Below, piece after piece: positions 1-10,654 of a stretch of 64,000 bases of DNA (positions are counted from its first letter, which is position 1; the number at the start of each line of letters is the position of its first letter). Where the stretch lies: contig SKCR01010150.1 of assembly GCA_019454045.1 (NCBI GenBank), positions 620,001 to 684,000 on the forward strand. Direction: 5' to 3'. The notes below the pieces were generated by a model that had not been told where the DNA came from, did not search any database, and saw only the letters and a program-made list of their open reading frames with translations. This DNA comes from Zanthoxylum bungeanum (taxonomy: Eukaryota; Streptophyta; Magnoliopsida; Sapindales; Rutaceae). The translations under genes were made by a program, and so were the position numbers.

Positions 1-135
1 GATTGAATTTACAATGGTATGAGGCTACATAGAAAACTAAAATAGAAAAGGAATCATATAGTAATGAACAATTATAATGAATATAGGAAATCTGCATTTA
101 ATAATAGGGAAATATAATAAAATCATTCCTTAACA
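1..135 (-). repeat. 3' LTR (partial) of the 1-1127 element
   Basis: It matches 938-1127 over its whole length apart from small differences, including a shared segment just after window base 1. It ends at the polypurine tract on the minus strand. Confidence 0.8.
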
Positions 136-275
136 CCCCCTCAAACTCAAGCTAGTGACGAAGGAACAAGTTTGAGGTTACATCTTGAAATCGGAAAGTG
201 GAGTTCTAAAACTGGAAATCTGGAAACTTAGAGGCTGGAAACCTTGATATAAATGATGAGCTTTAACCTATGAAG

Positions 276-740
276 CCCGAAGGGGGGAGCCGAAGCCCAA
301 AAGGATGTCGAAGCCGAAAAAGGGAGCGAAATCCCAAGAGTGCCGAAGCCAGAGAGGAAGCGAAATCCCGAAATAAAACGAAGCCGAAAAAAAAAAGGAG
401 CGAAATCCCGAAAGAGAGCCGAAGCCCAAGAGGGAGCGAAATCCCTAAATAAAGTCGAAGCCAAAAAAGGGAGCGAAATCCCGAAAGAGAGCTGAAGCCC
501 AAGAGGGAGAGAAATCCCGAAATAAAGCCGAAGTCGAAAAAAAAGGGAGCGAAATCCCGAAAGAGAGCTGAAGCCCAAGAGGGAGAGAAATCCCGAAATA
601 AAGCCGAAGCCGAAAAAGGGAGCGAAATCCCGAAAGAGAGCCGAAGCCCAAGAGGGAGCGAATTCCCGAAATAAAGCCGAAGCCGAAAAGAGAGCGAAAG
701 CAAAATCTTAAAGAGAGTTGAAACCTGAAAGGAGAAGGCC
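276..740. repeat. Minisatellite of ~36-37-bp units inside the TRIM-like element
   Basis: Two alternating unit types form a 73-74-bp composite: one contains gagcgaaatcccgaaagag, the other gaaatcccgaaataaagcc, each followed by a gaagcc block and a variable A run. About twelve units are visible. The repeat has no stop codon on the minus strand, so long open frames there (for example 263-820) come from repeat composition and are not treated as genes. Confidence 0.85.
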
Positions 741-902
741 CAGAGCACACTTGTGAAGGGGTGGCGCATGTGAAAAACAATGTGGTGGTTGGCAACGAGG
801 GGCGCGTGAGGGTCACACAATTATGGTAGTCGTGATCCCCCACGCGCCGATGAGAATCAGAGAGAGTGAAACTAGAAAGTCAGAACCTGAGCTCTGATAC
901 CA

Positions 903-1127
903 TGTTAGATAATGAAAGAAAGTCTTGAGTTCACTCTGATTGAATTTACAATGGTATGAGCCTTTATATATGTTACATAGAAAACCAAAATAGAAAAGAA
1001 ATCATATAGTAATGAACAATAATAATAAATATAAGAAATCTGTATCTAATAGGGAAATATAATAAAACCATGAATCCTAATGGTACTAGGAAATCTATTT
1101 TGGATATTGATTCTATATTCTTTAACA
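903..1127 (-). repeat. 5' LTR of the 1-1127 element
   Basis: A 225-bp direct repeat with TG...CA ends, bordered on the inner side by the primer-binding site at 891-902. Confidence 0.8.
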
Positions 1128-1143
1128 ATGCTTGAGTCAATAT

Positions 1144-2145
1144 TAGGGATGACAATTTCAACCGCAAACCCGCAAACCCGCCCACAATGGGTATGATTTG
1201 GTAAATATGTTAGTGGGTGCGGTGCGGGTTTGGTAATTTAAAGCAGCACCCGCTGCGGGTGCGGTGCAGGTTTGGTATTTAAGAAAAAAATGTGGGTATC
1301 CGCATACCCGCAATATTATTTTTTATTAATTAATATTTTTAGGACAATATAAAAAAATAATCATATAAAAACAACTAACAAAACCTAAACCTAAAACACT
1401 AATCCACAGTTCCACACTCCCACTCAGCCGCAGCCCGCAACCTGCCCAACTGAAGATTTTTTGCATGACTATTATTATTATTTTTTAATCACACTTGTTA
1501 ATAAAATTATAATACAAAAATTTGGATTAAGTTCACATGATCAGAAACGGGAGATGAGCAAAATAAGCTAGTGTTTGCTGCAACTTCAGTAGCTTTCCTA
1601 TTTCTTCATTACACTTACATCACTTGAGCCTTGTAAGCATCACTTTCATTACACTTAGCATAAAAAATATGACCAAAAGTTGATGATTACTTTTTAGTTT
1701 ATTGTCGATTGAGTTAGCTAACTTAGATCATTATAATTATGAAGGGAGAACTCGTTTTAATTATGTTTATATGAAAAAATAAACATATGGTTCTGAGTCT
1801 TTCATACATTATGTTATCTATGTACTGTATATATATACATTGCATGTTGTATATGTCAAATGAAAAATAAATGTGAAAACTACAGCTAGCAATTAAAAAT
1901 AAATTATTTAATTAAAAAAATTATATTATTAAGAACACAAAATAATTCAATATTTTAAAAACCCGCAAAAAATCCGTTGGGTACCAATACGGGTTTGGTA
2001 ATTTATTTTTATATGCGGGGCGAGTTTGGTAATGAAAATTAAAACCCGCAACGGGTATGATACGGGTTTAGTAATTTATTTACATATGCGGGTGCGGTTT
2101 TGATAATGGAAGACCCACATCATATCCTACCCACCGCCATCCCTA
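1144..2145. mobile_element. Non-autonomous hAT-type DNA transposon, 8-bp TSD
   Basis: The element begins TAGGGATGAC and ends in the inverse CATCCCTA. It is flanked by a perfect 8-bp direct repeat gtcaatat (1136-1143 and 2146-2153), the target-site duplication expected for hAT elements. Subterminal regions carry short degenerate copies of gcgggtttggtaatt in both orientations. There is no transposase frame in the 1002 bp, so it must depend on a transposase encoded elsewhere. It inserted 8 bp from the edge of the neighbouring LTR. Confidence 0.9.
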
Positions 2146-2239
2146 GTCAATATCGCAAACTTGACATCAAATATTTCACTCATGGAAAGAATAACTTGGC
2201 TCTGCTTCATCAACTGCATCAGCTAATGCCTTTTATGAA

Positions 2240-2640
2240 TTTAGGAATCTATAAGAACTTTGTTTTAAATTTTTAATCCACCCCCATACACATACTTTGC
2301 GACAAGAGTAGAAGGACTGAATCAGTGTAATGTATCTTTTGATGCACTATGTTCTATCCAAAATCATTATTTGCACTTGTCAATTTAGATCTTCTTTGAT
2401 TTCGTTTGACATATGCCAATATTGTTTACTCTCATTTTCTCACCGAAACTCTTAGATATTTACGTTTTACATGCTTGAACCATCTTAATCGTGTATTTTT
2501 TTCATTTTCTCTTCAATTCAATCGGTACTAGACCCAATTTTTCCTAATTTCTTCAATTTTAAGTCTATCACTCATTGTTCATTCATACACTTTTAATATT
2601 GCGTCATCCTCCATAAAGTATATATTGGACTTTAGGGTTC
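2240..2640 (-). pseudogene. Decayed LINE reverse-transcriptase tail (RTE-like)
   Basis: Read on the minus strand, scattered short peptides in shifting frames recall the C-terminal tail of plant RTE-type LINE proteins: IEEKMKK followed by RWFKHVKRK, where the family consensus has a 'KMRENRLRWFGHV.RR' block. Several stops and frameshifts intervene. The assignment rests on this short motif series only. The rest of 2154-3177 shows no gene; an imperfect hairpin built on catcgacatcaa/ttgatgtcgacg lies at about 2812-2848. Confidence 0.4.
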
Positions 2641-3177
2641 AATTATCCAAGAGTAGAAGGACGGAGACAAGGGAGGGAGGCTCGTTGAAAAGTGACTACG
2701 GTCCCATAAACGCGTGGACCCAAAACTCAAGTCATGAGCTAAGTAACACATCCATTAAAAAGAAAAATAAAAAAAGCATGCGGTCCTGCTGTCGCAGTGT
2801 ATCATTTATCATCGACATCAAATTAGTAGAAAAACTTGATGTCGACGATAATGAAATTTGGATGGGATAGAATTAGGGACCCCCTTCTGTACGTGCATAT
2901 ATGCACTTACAGTTTCTATACCTGTGATTTTTAGACAATATTGGAATGGACACCGGCGCCGACCCCTTTCTGTACGTACGTACGTGCATGTATTTATTTT
3001 ACATATATAGTAACAATATTTCTTTACTACAACTCCCGAGTCCCGACTGGGAGTAGTCTTTCAACTCTCTAGGAAAGAGGAAGGGGAAGGGGAAGAGGCG
3101 TAGGAGCTCAATTTGACGTTTTCCAAGTTCGAAGAGAGAGTGTACGTACGTGCAGTTATTCATTTTATAAGATGGGT

Positions 3178-3355
3178 CATGCTAACTAGTGCCCTAAGGG
3201 CACTCATTAAGGATTCATTTTTGGTAAGTTTTCATATCACTTTTATGGGGAAAGTAAAAAATTGTCAAAACATTAATTACTTTTTCATTTTTCCTATAAA
3301 AACTTTCTTAAAATGAATCATTAACAAGTGCCCTAAGGGCACTCATTAGCATTTC
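3178..3355. mobile_element. MITE with ATGCTAA...GTGCCCT TIRs (copy 1)
   Basis: The ends are long inverted repeats (~43 bp) starting atgctaac and carrying the internal palindrome gtgccctaagggcac; the right end is the near-perfect inverse. The interior is AT-rich and non-coding. A second member is at 53870-54045. No convincing target duplication is visible, so the superfamily is open. Confidence 0.75.
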
Positions 3356-3639
3356 TCATAATATAATATATAAAGAAAATACGTAAACCTTTCTTAAATT
3401 ATGAAATAAAAAATAAAAAAAAACTACTAAATAGTAGTGCATCATATAAGGTGGAACATGGATTTTTATAATATGTAAACGGCTACATCTGATAATTTTT
3501 ACAACATTATAAATCATTTAATGCATATTGCATGTATAATTTTGCCATTATATAAGTGGGTATATGTATATATTCAAGAGAAAGAAATATGGATTTTGAT
3601 TTGATGTTGAGCTTGAAATTACCTATAAGTAATATAACA

Positions 3640-5100
3640 CACAATTCTATATATCCAAGACGGGGTGAATTGGGTTATGACTTAATAATGCGGAAATAAA
3701 AATCTTTGTCGATTTTACATTACAAAGTTTGTAGCTTTACCAATTAAGTTTATGTTAATTTTCTCAATTGCAATATATCCCCCAAATGCAAGTTTCTAAA
3801 CAATACACATAAAACTTGCAATAAGTAAAGAGTTTAGAGATAGAGAAAATAATACCGTGATTTATAGTGGTTCGGCCAACAATGCCTACGTCTACTCCCC
3901 CAAGCCGCGCTTGAAGATTTCCACTAAGTTGAGTCCACAACTTACAACGAGTTTTCCGTGGCTCACCCGTAACCAAGAGTTTTACTCACTAGGTTTACTC
4001 CAAATCTCTTACAATGAGTTTTAGATATAAGCTCACTCAAAAATATTTACAATAAGTTTTGACAATAGGCTCACTCATAAACCTTTAGAATTCACCCTAT
4101 TGAGTATATCCATTCACAAAGGGATTTCACAACCTCAAGTGTTTGAAAAAAATATATATACGATATATCACTTGGGCACTCAATAAGATAATGAAGATTC
4201 AAGATGTGAGTTGCTTACTCAAGTATTATAAGCTAACTACTATGAATATGAAAGTGTAGTATGTGAGCTTGATGTATGAGAGTGTATGATGATGAAAGTT
4301 TAGTAAACTCTATATTTTTGCCTTAGTGGAAATTATATAAAAGTTCAAGTGTTTGGAAAAAATGAATTTGGGGCTCAATTTATAGTAAAATATAAATATG
4401 CCCGAACAGCTATGTCTGAGACCGGTATGCGGTCTCCAGACATCGATATGCCAATTTGGCAGGGCAACGATTATATTACCGTTTAAATATATCTATTAGA
4501 TCGGTATTGACACCGGTATGATGACTGGTATGGTCCTTGCCGGTTCCAGTAGCTATGCAAAATAAATAGGCTCACCGGTATGATGACTGGTATGGTCTTT
4601 GGCTCTTTGCCGGTTCCAATAGCTATGCAACAGTTAAGCTCACCGGTATGTACCCGGTATGGTGTATGCCGGTTCCAATAGATGTGCAATGCACATGTGG
4701 ACCGGTACGGTAGACCGGTATGGTCTGTGCCGGTTTAAGAGAGCCTGCAAAACAGAGCAGGTTCACCGGTATGCCGGTTTATTGGACCGATATGCCTGTA
4801 TCGGTGCCAAAAATGCAGGATTTAAAAGTTTAAAATATTTTGCATATGACCCTCATGCATTTATATGAATGTGCATGTGTTCTATGAGTTTAGATACTTA
4901 AGTAAACAATTAACTTTAAAAATATATCCATAAGCTAAGACTACATAAGATTTTCTTCAATACGGGTCAGTCTTCACATTCATTGCTCTTCACCACCAAT
5001 GTGTTGCGACATCTTTTTGTAATGTCTCGCTAATGCACGTAGAAGACTTCTAATATTGCGTCATCAAAATCCATATTGAGAATATGTCGCTAACATAGCT
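3640..5100 (-). mobile_element. LTR-type retrotransposon fragment
   Basis: Read on the minus strand it contains gacgtaggc...ccgaaccac (complement at 3866-3896), a block also present in all four LTRs of the two gypsy elements at 34-53 kb and typical of the R-U5 part of plant LTRs. Toward 3660 it ends in the 'cccaattcaccccgtct' text common in plant LTRs; toward 5100 is a possible TG start. It has no coding domains and no second LTR, so the boundaries are approximate. It carries the minisatellite at 4500-4810. Confidence 0.5.
4500..4810. repeat. Degenerate minisatellite built on accggtatggt / gccggttcc
   Basis: About five irregular 60-75-bp units, each with one or two 'accggtatg' or 'ggtatggt' cores, then 'gccggttcca' and 'gctatgcaa'. 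Several cores are self-complementary (accggt). The unit length varies and no reading frame is conserved. Confidence 0.75.
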
Positions 5101-5146
5101 AAGTTTTATACTAAGTTTTTTTTTTTATAAATAAATTGTGATTAAT

Positions 5147-5702
5147 TAGGGGTGATCACGGTTTAGGGTCAAACCGCAACCCGAGCCGAACCGCACCAAC
5201 CCGAACCGCACCGCGCGGTTTGAAAAAAAATTAAAAATAATTTCGGGTCAATCGGAACTGAACCGCAAATTTCGGGTCGGTGTGCTGTTTTGACCCAACC
5301 GCCACCTGAACCGCCTAAAACCGTAAATTTTGACTCAAACCGCGGTCCGAACCGTCTAAACCGCCGACCCGCGTTCAAATCAGATATTATTTTACATTTT
5401 TCTACTTTTTTAACCATGAAATTTAAGATATTTAATGATTATATGACAATATGCAATGTATAAATGAAAATTATGTATTTTTTCTCTTCAATTATTATGT
5501 AAAACACACAAAATTTTCTTAAAAAAATTTATAATCCAAACCGCCGACCCGAACCGCTCAAACCGCTAAACCGCCAACCCAAACCGCCGCAGTTTTCCTT
5601 ATCAATTTGAGGTTTCGGTTTCTAATTTCTCAAACCGCCAACCCGTGCGGTTTGAATTGAAAAACGAAAAAACCGACCCGAACCGCACCGCGAACACCCC
5701 TA
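5147..5702. mobile_element. Non-autonomous hAT-type element (556 bp), 8-bp TSD
   Basis: It begins TAGGGGTGATCACGG and ends CGAACACCCCTA. The 8-bp repeat tgattaat flanks it (5139-5146 and 5703-5710). The interior consists of degenerate 'aaccgcacc/ccgaacc' repeats in direct and inverted orientation around an AT-rich core, with no transposase. TIR sequence and TSD length both fit hAT. Confidence 0.9.
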
Positions 5703-5710
5703 TGATTAAT

Positions 5711-6449
5711 AGTTATTGAATGAGAGTTTATATATAACTAAATCTTAACCGTTTTCATTGTTATTCATGCACACATATTTAGAAGATTATAAAAAAAATT
5801 ACTTGCTCCACTTAAACTCGGCTTGCGTATAGTTTGGAGGCGGAGTTTCTAAAAAAAAAAAAAAAAACTTAACATACCTCAGCTAAACACTTGATCCATA
5901 TTCAAAGAAAATATGAGATTATCCTGAATCTCTAAATTAATAAAATTCATTCATTTGTTGTTAGGCATACATTTTCAATCCTTAGCCTACTTCTTGTTAA
6001 GAGTTAATCAGTTAAACCCCATTTGATTCAATACTCTCAAACTTCCAATTAAATTAAATTATTCTCTTTTTATATATAATTAATTACTATGACGTTTTGT
6101 ATTTTGGAATCTTTTTAAGTAATTAATCAATAATATTTGGATACATCTATTGTCGCTAAATTCCCTCAAATATTCCACAAACAAAATAAAAATAATCAAT
6201 ATATATAGTAAGATCGATGTGTATAAATTAAGGAGATTGACACTTTTTTTTCTTTAGAATTTTATCACTTATCTCTCCACAGTTTTGAGAATACTTCTGA
6301 TACATTTTCAATAACTTAATCAAGGAGATAAATCTCCTTTATATATTTGGACGCTAGTGGGTTTAAGTCCAATTCTCGGCACGAATTTATTCTACGAGTA
6401 AGTCTTTTTTTTAGAGGCACGACCTGAATCATAACATTTTGGAGATGAG
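5711..6449. other. Gene-free AT-rich stretch
   Basis: I see only AT-rich spacer with homopolymer runs (A15 near 5850-5868) and no coding signal or recognisable element. Confidence 0.6.
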
Positions 6450-6585
6450 GGGTGATACTCTCACTCATTTTTTTACAAATACTTTTACAAATTCACTCAC
6501 TGTAACTACAGTAGATCACTATAGTTACAGTGAGAGGTTTGTAAAAGTGTTTGTGAGAAAGTGAGTGAGAGTGTCATTTTTGTTT
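6450..6585. mobile_element. Foldback MITE, near-perfect palindrome
   Basis: The left arm (gatactctcactcatttt...cactgtaactacagtagatc) and the right arm (its inverse, ending gagtgagagtgtc) pair over roughly 60 bp each with few mismatches. It has no internal coding sequence. The target duplication is not clear, so the superfamily is undecided. Confidence 0.75.
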
Positions 6586-7884
6586 GGGGATATATGTGCG
6601 TTGATTATATATTTGTAGTACCATCAAACTAAATTACACGACTCGAACCTGACACTTTGGATCATATGGGCGTTGAATATGTATATTTTGCTCAACACTT
6701 ATTTGGCTTAGAGTGCCCGAGTTCAAGTTATACTTCTGAAAAATGAGACTTTCTCAAATAATAAATTCGTATGGACCAACACAAAAAACAGACAAATACA
6801 TATCAATATCACTTCCTCACTTAAATATTGTGGAAATGTTGGGATATGAAAAGAAAAAAAAAAGATAAGACATTTGATTCAACTAAATGTTTGGTTAGAT
6901 ACATATATATCCGAAAAGGAGGATTGATTACTTATTCATGTCAAATTATTTTTATTTAATTTTTTTTAAAAAATCCATTCTTTTTTGCTTTTGTAACATC
7001 AATATATAATTGTAATCCTATCAACGTGTAAATATTTTATTGGAGCAGTCGTACCAATATATATATATATATATTGGAGGAGGAGGTAAAATCGAATTTG
7101 GATATGAATCAAATATAATATTAGTTTTAAGTATTTGATTATTAATTAATTAATTAATTAAAGCTTTATCTTTACCAATCAATCCTTAGATATAGTATAT
7201 TGTTAAAAAGCAATAGTTTTATTACCATAACAGGTTATTAATTAGTATTATCCTCATAATCTAAAATTTTATATGGTGACTTCATGCAAAATGAACTAAT
7301 TATAAACAAGTGGATTATATTATTTGCATTATAAACTTTTTTTGAAGGGTGCATTAGAAACTTTGATTATTGTTAATTAGGTGCGCTTAGTCGCCCCACC
7401 ATAGATTAAAGGCCAAGCGCCATTTAATAATTCAACAAAAATGATTTGAGTATGAAATAATGTATTTTCGTATCTTTTATAGGATGAAAATTCTTTGTGA
7501 GGGTATAATGGGTTAGGTAATTTGCATTTACGATGATAATTTTAAAATTGAACTTTTTCCTGTCAATATGAAAATCAAAATGAATTTAGTATTTATATAT
7601 ATAAATGTATTATACAATAAATGTATCTTTATACCTAAAAGTGTTAAGAATATATGGATGCTTCTGCGCTAACATCAAAACCTAACAAAAAAATACATGA
7701 AATTTTATGAGATGAAGGTTGGTTTCTGGTTATAGATTTTATATAATTTGTTTATAGCTTAAAGGAAGAATGTTATTGTTGACAAAAGAAAGTCACCCTA
7801 TAGCGAAATCGCCCAAGAACGAAGGAATAATGGACAAAATCACAAAGGCAAGCCGAGCGACGAAAGGAAGAGCAATCGGAGCAA
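6586..7884. other. Gene-free AT-rich stretch
   Basis: Spacer with (TA)n at about 7055-7073 and a (TTAA)n block near 7141-7163. The last ~100 bp (from about 7790) already read like the degraded upstream part of the gag relic that follows. Confidence 0.5.
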
Positions 7885-8725
7885 TCACCAGATGACACAG
7901 CGATTAGAAGACAAATGTGAGAAGTTCAAGGGCGGACTGAGACAGGAGATTAGGTCACGAATCTCGATTTTGGGGAAGCTGCCATATTCTGTACTAGTTG
8001 ACAGAGCTATGATTGCAGAGAGTGACATCATGGTCAAGGGGGAGAACAGATCAGCCTTCCGAGACAGCAGGAAGAGGGGGCGAGATGAGATTTCTGATGG
8101 GAGACAGAGTAGACCTAATAGTAGGCAGTATTCTCCGCAGCCGAGACACAATGGAGTATAATAGAGGCACACAGAATGCACCTCATAGATGACAATTCCG
8201 TGGGGGTCGGACTGAACATGTCTATAGTAGAGGCACAGTACCATCTGTTGATCAGAGTGCAGCGAGTGTAGCATCTCGACCGACTAGCACACGTCGATGC
8301 TATAATTGTGGTCAGAAGGGACATATCAGCACACAATACAACAGGGCAAAGAAATGTTATGAATGTCAGCAGATTGGACATTTAGCCAGAGATTGTACCG
8401 ATGTTGATGGATCTCGAGGAGTTGATCAACCAGCAGGATGAACAGTGACAATAGACGTGGTAGAGGGACCAGTTCTGGTAGTATTCGTGGGCGAGGCTCG
8501 AGAGAGAATATTACTTATGAAGAAAAGCTCGTGAAGATTGTAGAGCAGAAAGTCCAAGAGTTGAGATCCAGATAGATGCCCCTTGTGAAGGTCATGTGGA
8601 CTAATGTCTAATCATCACATACAATGGGCGACTTGGGAAGTGGAACATGACATGATGGAGAAGTATCCAGAGCTGTTCAAGGATTGAGAAATTTCGAGGA
8701 CGAAATTTTTATAAGATGTGTAGAT
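7885..8725 (+). pseudogene. Ty3/gypsy gag relic fused to the extreme 3' end of pol
   Basis: The first part encodes the end of a retrotransposon capsid (RLEDKCEKFKGGL... then VDRAMIAE) followed after a frameshift by two zinc knuckles (about 8298-8395). The first is CYNCGQKGHISTQY, with its last Cys replaced by Tyr; the second, CYECQQIGHLARDC, is intact CCHC. About 130 bp later the text jumps to the terminal pol block (KLVKIVEQKVQELRSR, PLVKV, YPELF) and the hallmark 'aatttcgaggacgaaattt' before the LTR (about 8690-8710). Protease, reverse transcriptase, RNase H and integrase are all missing, so this is a deletion derivative. The terminal block fits the chromovirus/Tekay-Del group of Ty3/gypsy; the exact lineage is inference. 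Confidence 0.8.
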
Positions 8726-10654
8726 TGTGAGACTAAGTCTCTTGCTATCCTATTTAAATTTTAACGACCCATTAACCTTATCATCCCTATCTTTTTGTTA
8801 CCTACTAGCACACTAACTCCTTCACATTTTTTATAAATTGAAACTAAATCTAATCAATTTCTTTATTTTGTGTGTGGCTGTGAACAATTAAGAGTGATCA
8901 GTAAATTGAATTTTCAGAGACCAGTACACAATTAGAGAGAGAAACAGACGCGTAGATAGAGAAAATGAAACCAGTTTAGAGAGAGAAAGAGAGTGGGTAG
9001 GAGAGAGAAACATGGATTTTGATGTCTTCTGGTCACATTTTCTGACAAGTGACCACACCAGGAGAATCCTCTCGCCGAGACGAATCCAACGCTGCCGGAC
9101 CGTCGTCGTGAATCTGTCGCACACGCTCCCACGCGCCGCCTCGCCGTCGGTTCACGCGCCCCATGCGTCGTCGTGCGTGATCGACACCTCCCGAACCAGA
9201 ATCTTCCCCTCGTCGAGATACGCCGGTTAGACACACCATTTGCCCAATTCGAACCTTCAGTTGTCGTGAAATGAGCATAGTACGAGAGTTAACGGTGTTC
9301 GATCGTTCGTCGGTGATCGTCGAGCATCAGCCATTACCATCATTGTCGTTATGATCCTCTGAAGTCGTTGGAGCTCGATACGTTATATTTGACAGTTTTA
9401 GGGGTGTATCTGTAATATTTTGAGAGTTTTGGATTTATTCGTAATTTGGCATATTTAGGGACCCAAATGGGTAAATTCTGATTTTTTGTGAGTGTTATGA
9501 GATAATTGGAAGTTTTAGGACTAAATTAATAATATCGGAGAGTGTTGGGGTTAAATTGCAAATTTAGAAAGTTTATGGGTAAAATCGTAATTTTGATAAA
9601 ATATAGGGACCTGATCGTAATTTTATACTTTTTCCAGATTCTAGCGAAGACATATAGATATAGAGAGTTTTGCTTGGATTGAGGTAAGTACAAAGCATGA
9701 TGATTCTCTTAACATAAATGTTTGTTGATTGATGTTTACTATGTGAGTCATGTAATATAATATAAATATATATTTATATATGTAATGTTGGAAAATTGAC
9801 TGAGTAATTGATAGCATGAGAACGTAAATTGTGAATATAACTTCTGAGTATAAATTGTATGCTTGTAATATGAATCGAAATATTTGAGTATTGTGTGACT
9901 TTGAGATGAGTTGCTGGATGAAATGCGATGAGATGTGTTGTATTGGATGTTGTGTGAGATTGTTGTTATGCTGCCGGATTTAGTATGATAATGGTCGGAT
10001 ATGCGAGATTTTGCGAGATTTATGCGAGATTAGCATAGGCGTGTGGTTCAACCCCCCTCTTGCACATTTATGCGGGATTATATGGTGGGAAACCTTGGGG
10101 GTAAGAGATGGACTCTCCCAATGGTTTCAATCCATTATTATACCGAATCCGGATAGCAAACCTTGTTTGATTGAGATATGTTGTTGTGAGTTTGTTTTGC
10201 ATGAGTTAGTCTTATATATATTAATTGTTGTTTTCACATGTTAATCATTATATATTTATATATATCTATTTTGTGGGTGAGGTCATGTTGAGAGTATGCA
10301 TGTTTTTACTTACTGAGCTTTTTAAGCTCACCCCTCATTTCCCAAACATCCCAGGTAGTTCGCCAGCGCAACAGTAGCAGTATCAGTACGAGGATTTGAC
10401 TTGTTTGCCACAGTCGTCAGTCGGGTTGGTCCAGACATTTCTTTTGGCTTTGAGATATGACATTTAGGATGATTTCATGTTTTCAGACACTTTTGGTGTA
10501 AACACTTATTTTGGATTTATTTGATTGCATTCTATGAAATATTATTTTCTTTACGAACTTTTGGTTCAATTGCATGACATCTAGGTGCTCGAGCTGAAAT
10601 GATTCGCAGACCCATATCTAGAGTTGGGCCCGCTCTAGGGAGGGGGTCGTGACA
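8726..10654 (+). repeat. Ty3/gypsy LTR, ~1.9 kb, plus orientation
   Basis: It follows the end of pol, starts around tgtgagactaag and ends gggtcgtgaca. The same LTR occurs in reverse, split, at 38240-45296 and as a fragment at 61360-61560. It contains a degenerate 'gggactaaattg' repeat block (about 9395-9630) and a CT-rich/splice-like region near 9650-9690. Open frames at 8888-9278 are GC-rich LTR sequence and are not genes. Confidence 0.8.

Larger units (their letters stand above)
1..1127 (-). mobile_element. TRIM-like small non-autonomous LTR retrotransposon, 3' LTR cut by window edge
   Basis: Two near-identical direct repeats (1-135 and 903-1127) flank about 770 bp without retroviral domains. 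On the minus strand the inner edge of the 225-bp right LTR is followed directly by TGGTATCAGAGC (891-902), the usual initiator-tRNA-Met primer-binding site. A G-rich polypurine tract lies next to the left LTR (about 136-150). The LTR has TG...CA ends. The element is therefore in minus orientation, and the first ~35 bp of its 3' LTR lie outside the window. It has no gag or pol; the internal region is mostly a minisatellite. The size is slightly above the usual TRIM range, so 'TRIM-like' is a judgement. Confidence 0.8.

Noticed and set aside
263..820. A 185-codon minus-strand open frame
   Set aside because: It runs through the 36/37-bp minisatellite, which lacks stops on that strand in several frames; the product is a monotonous repeat with no known fold.
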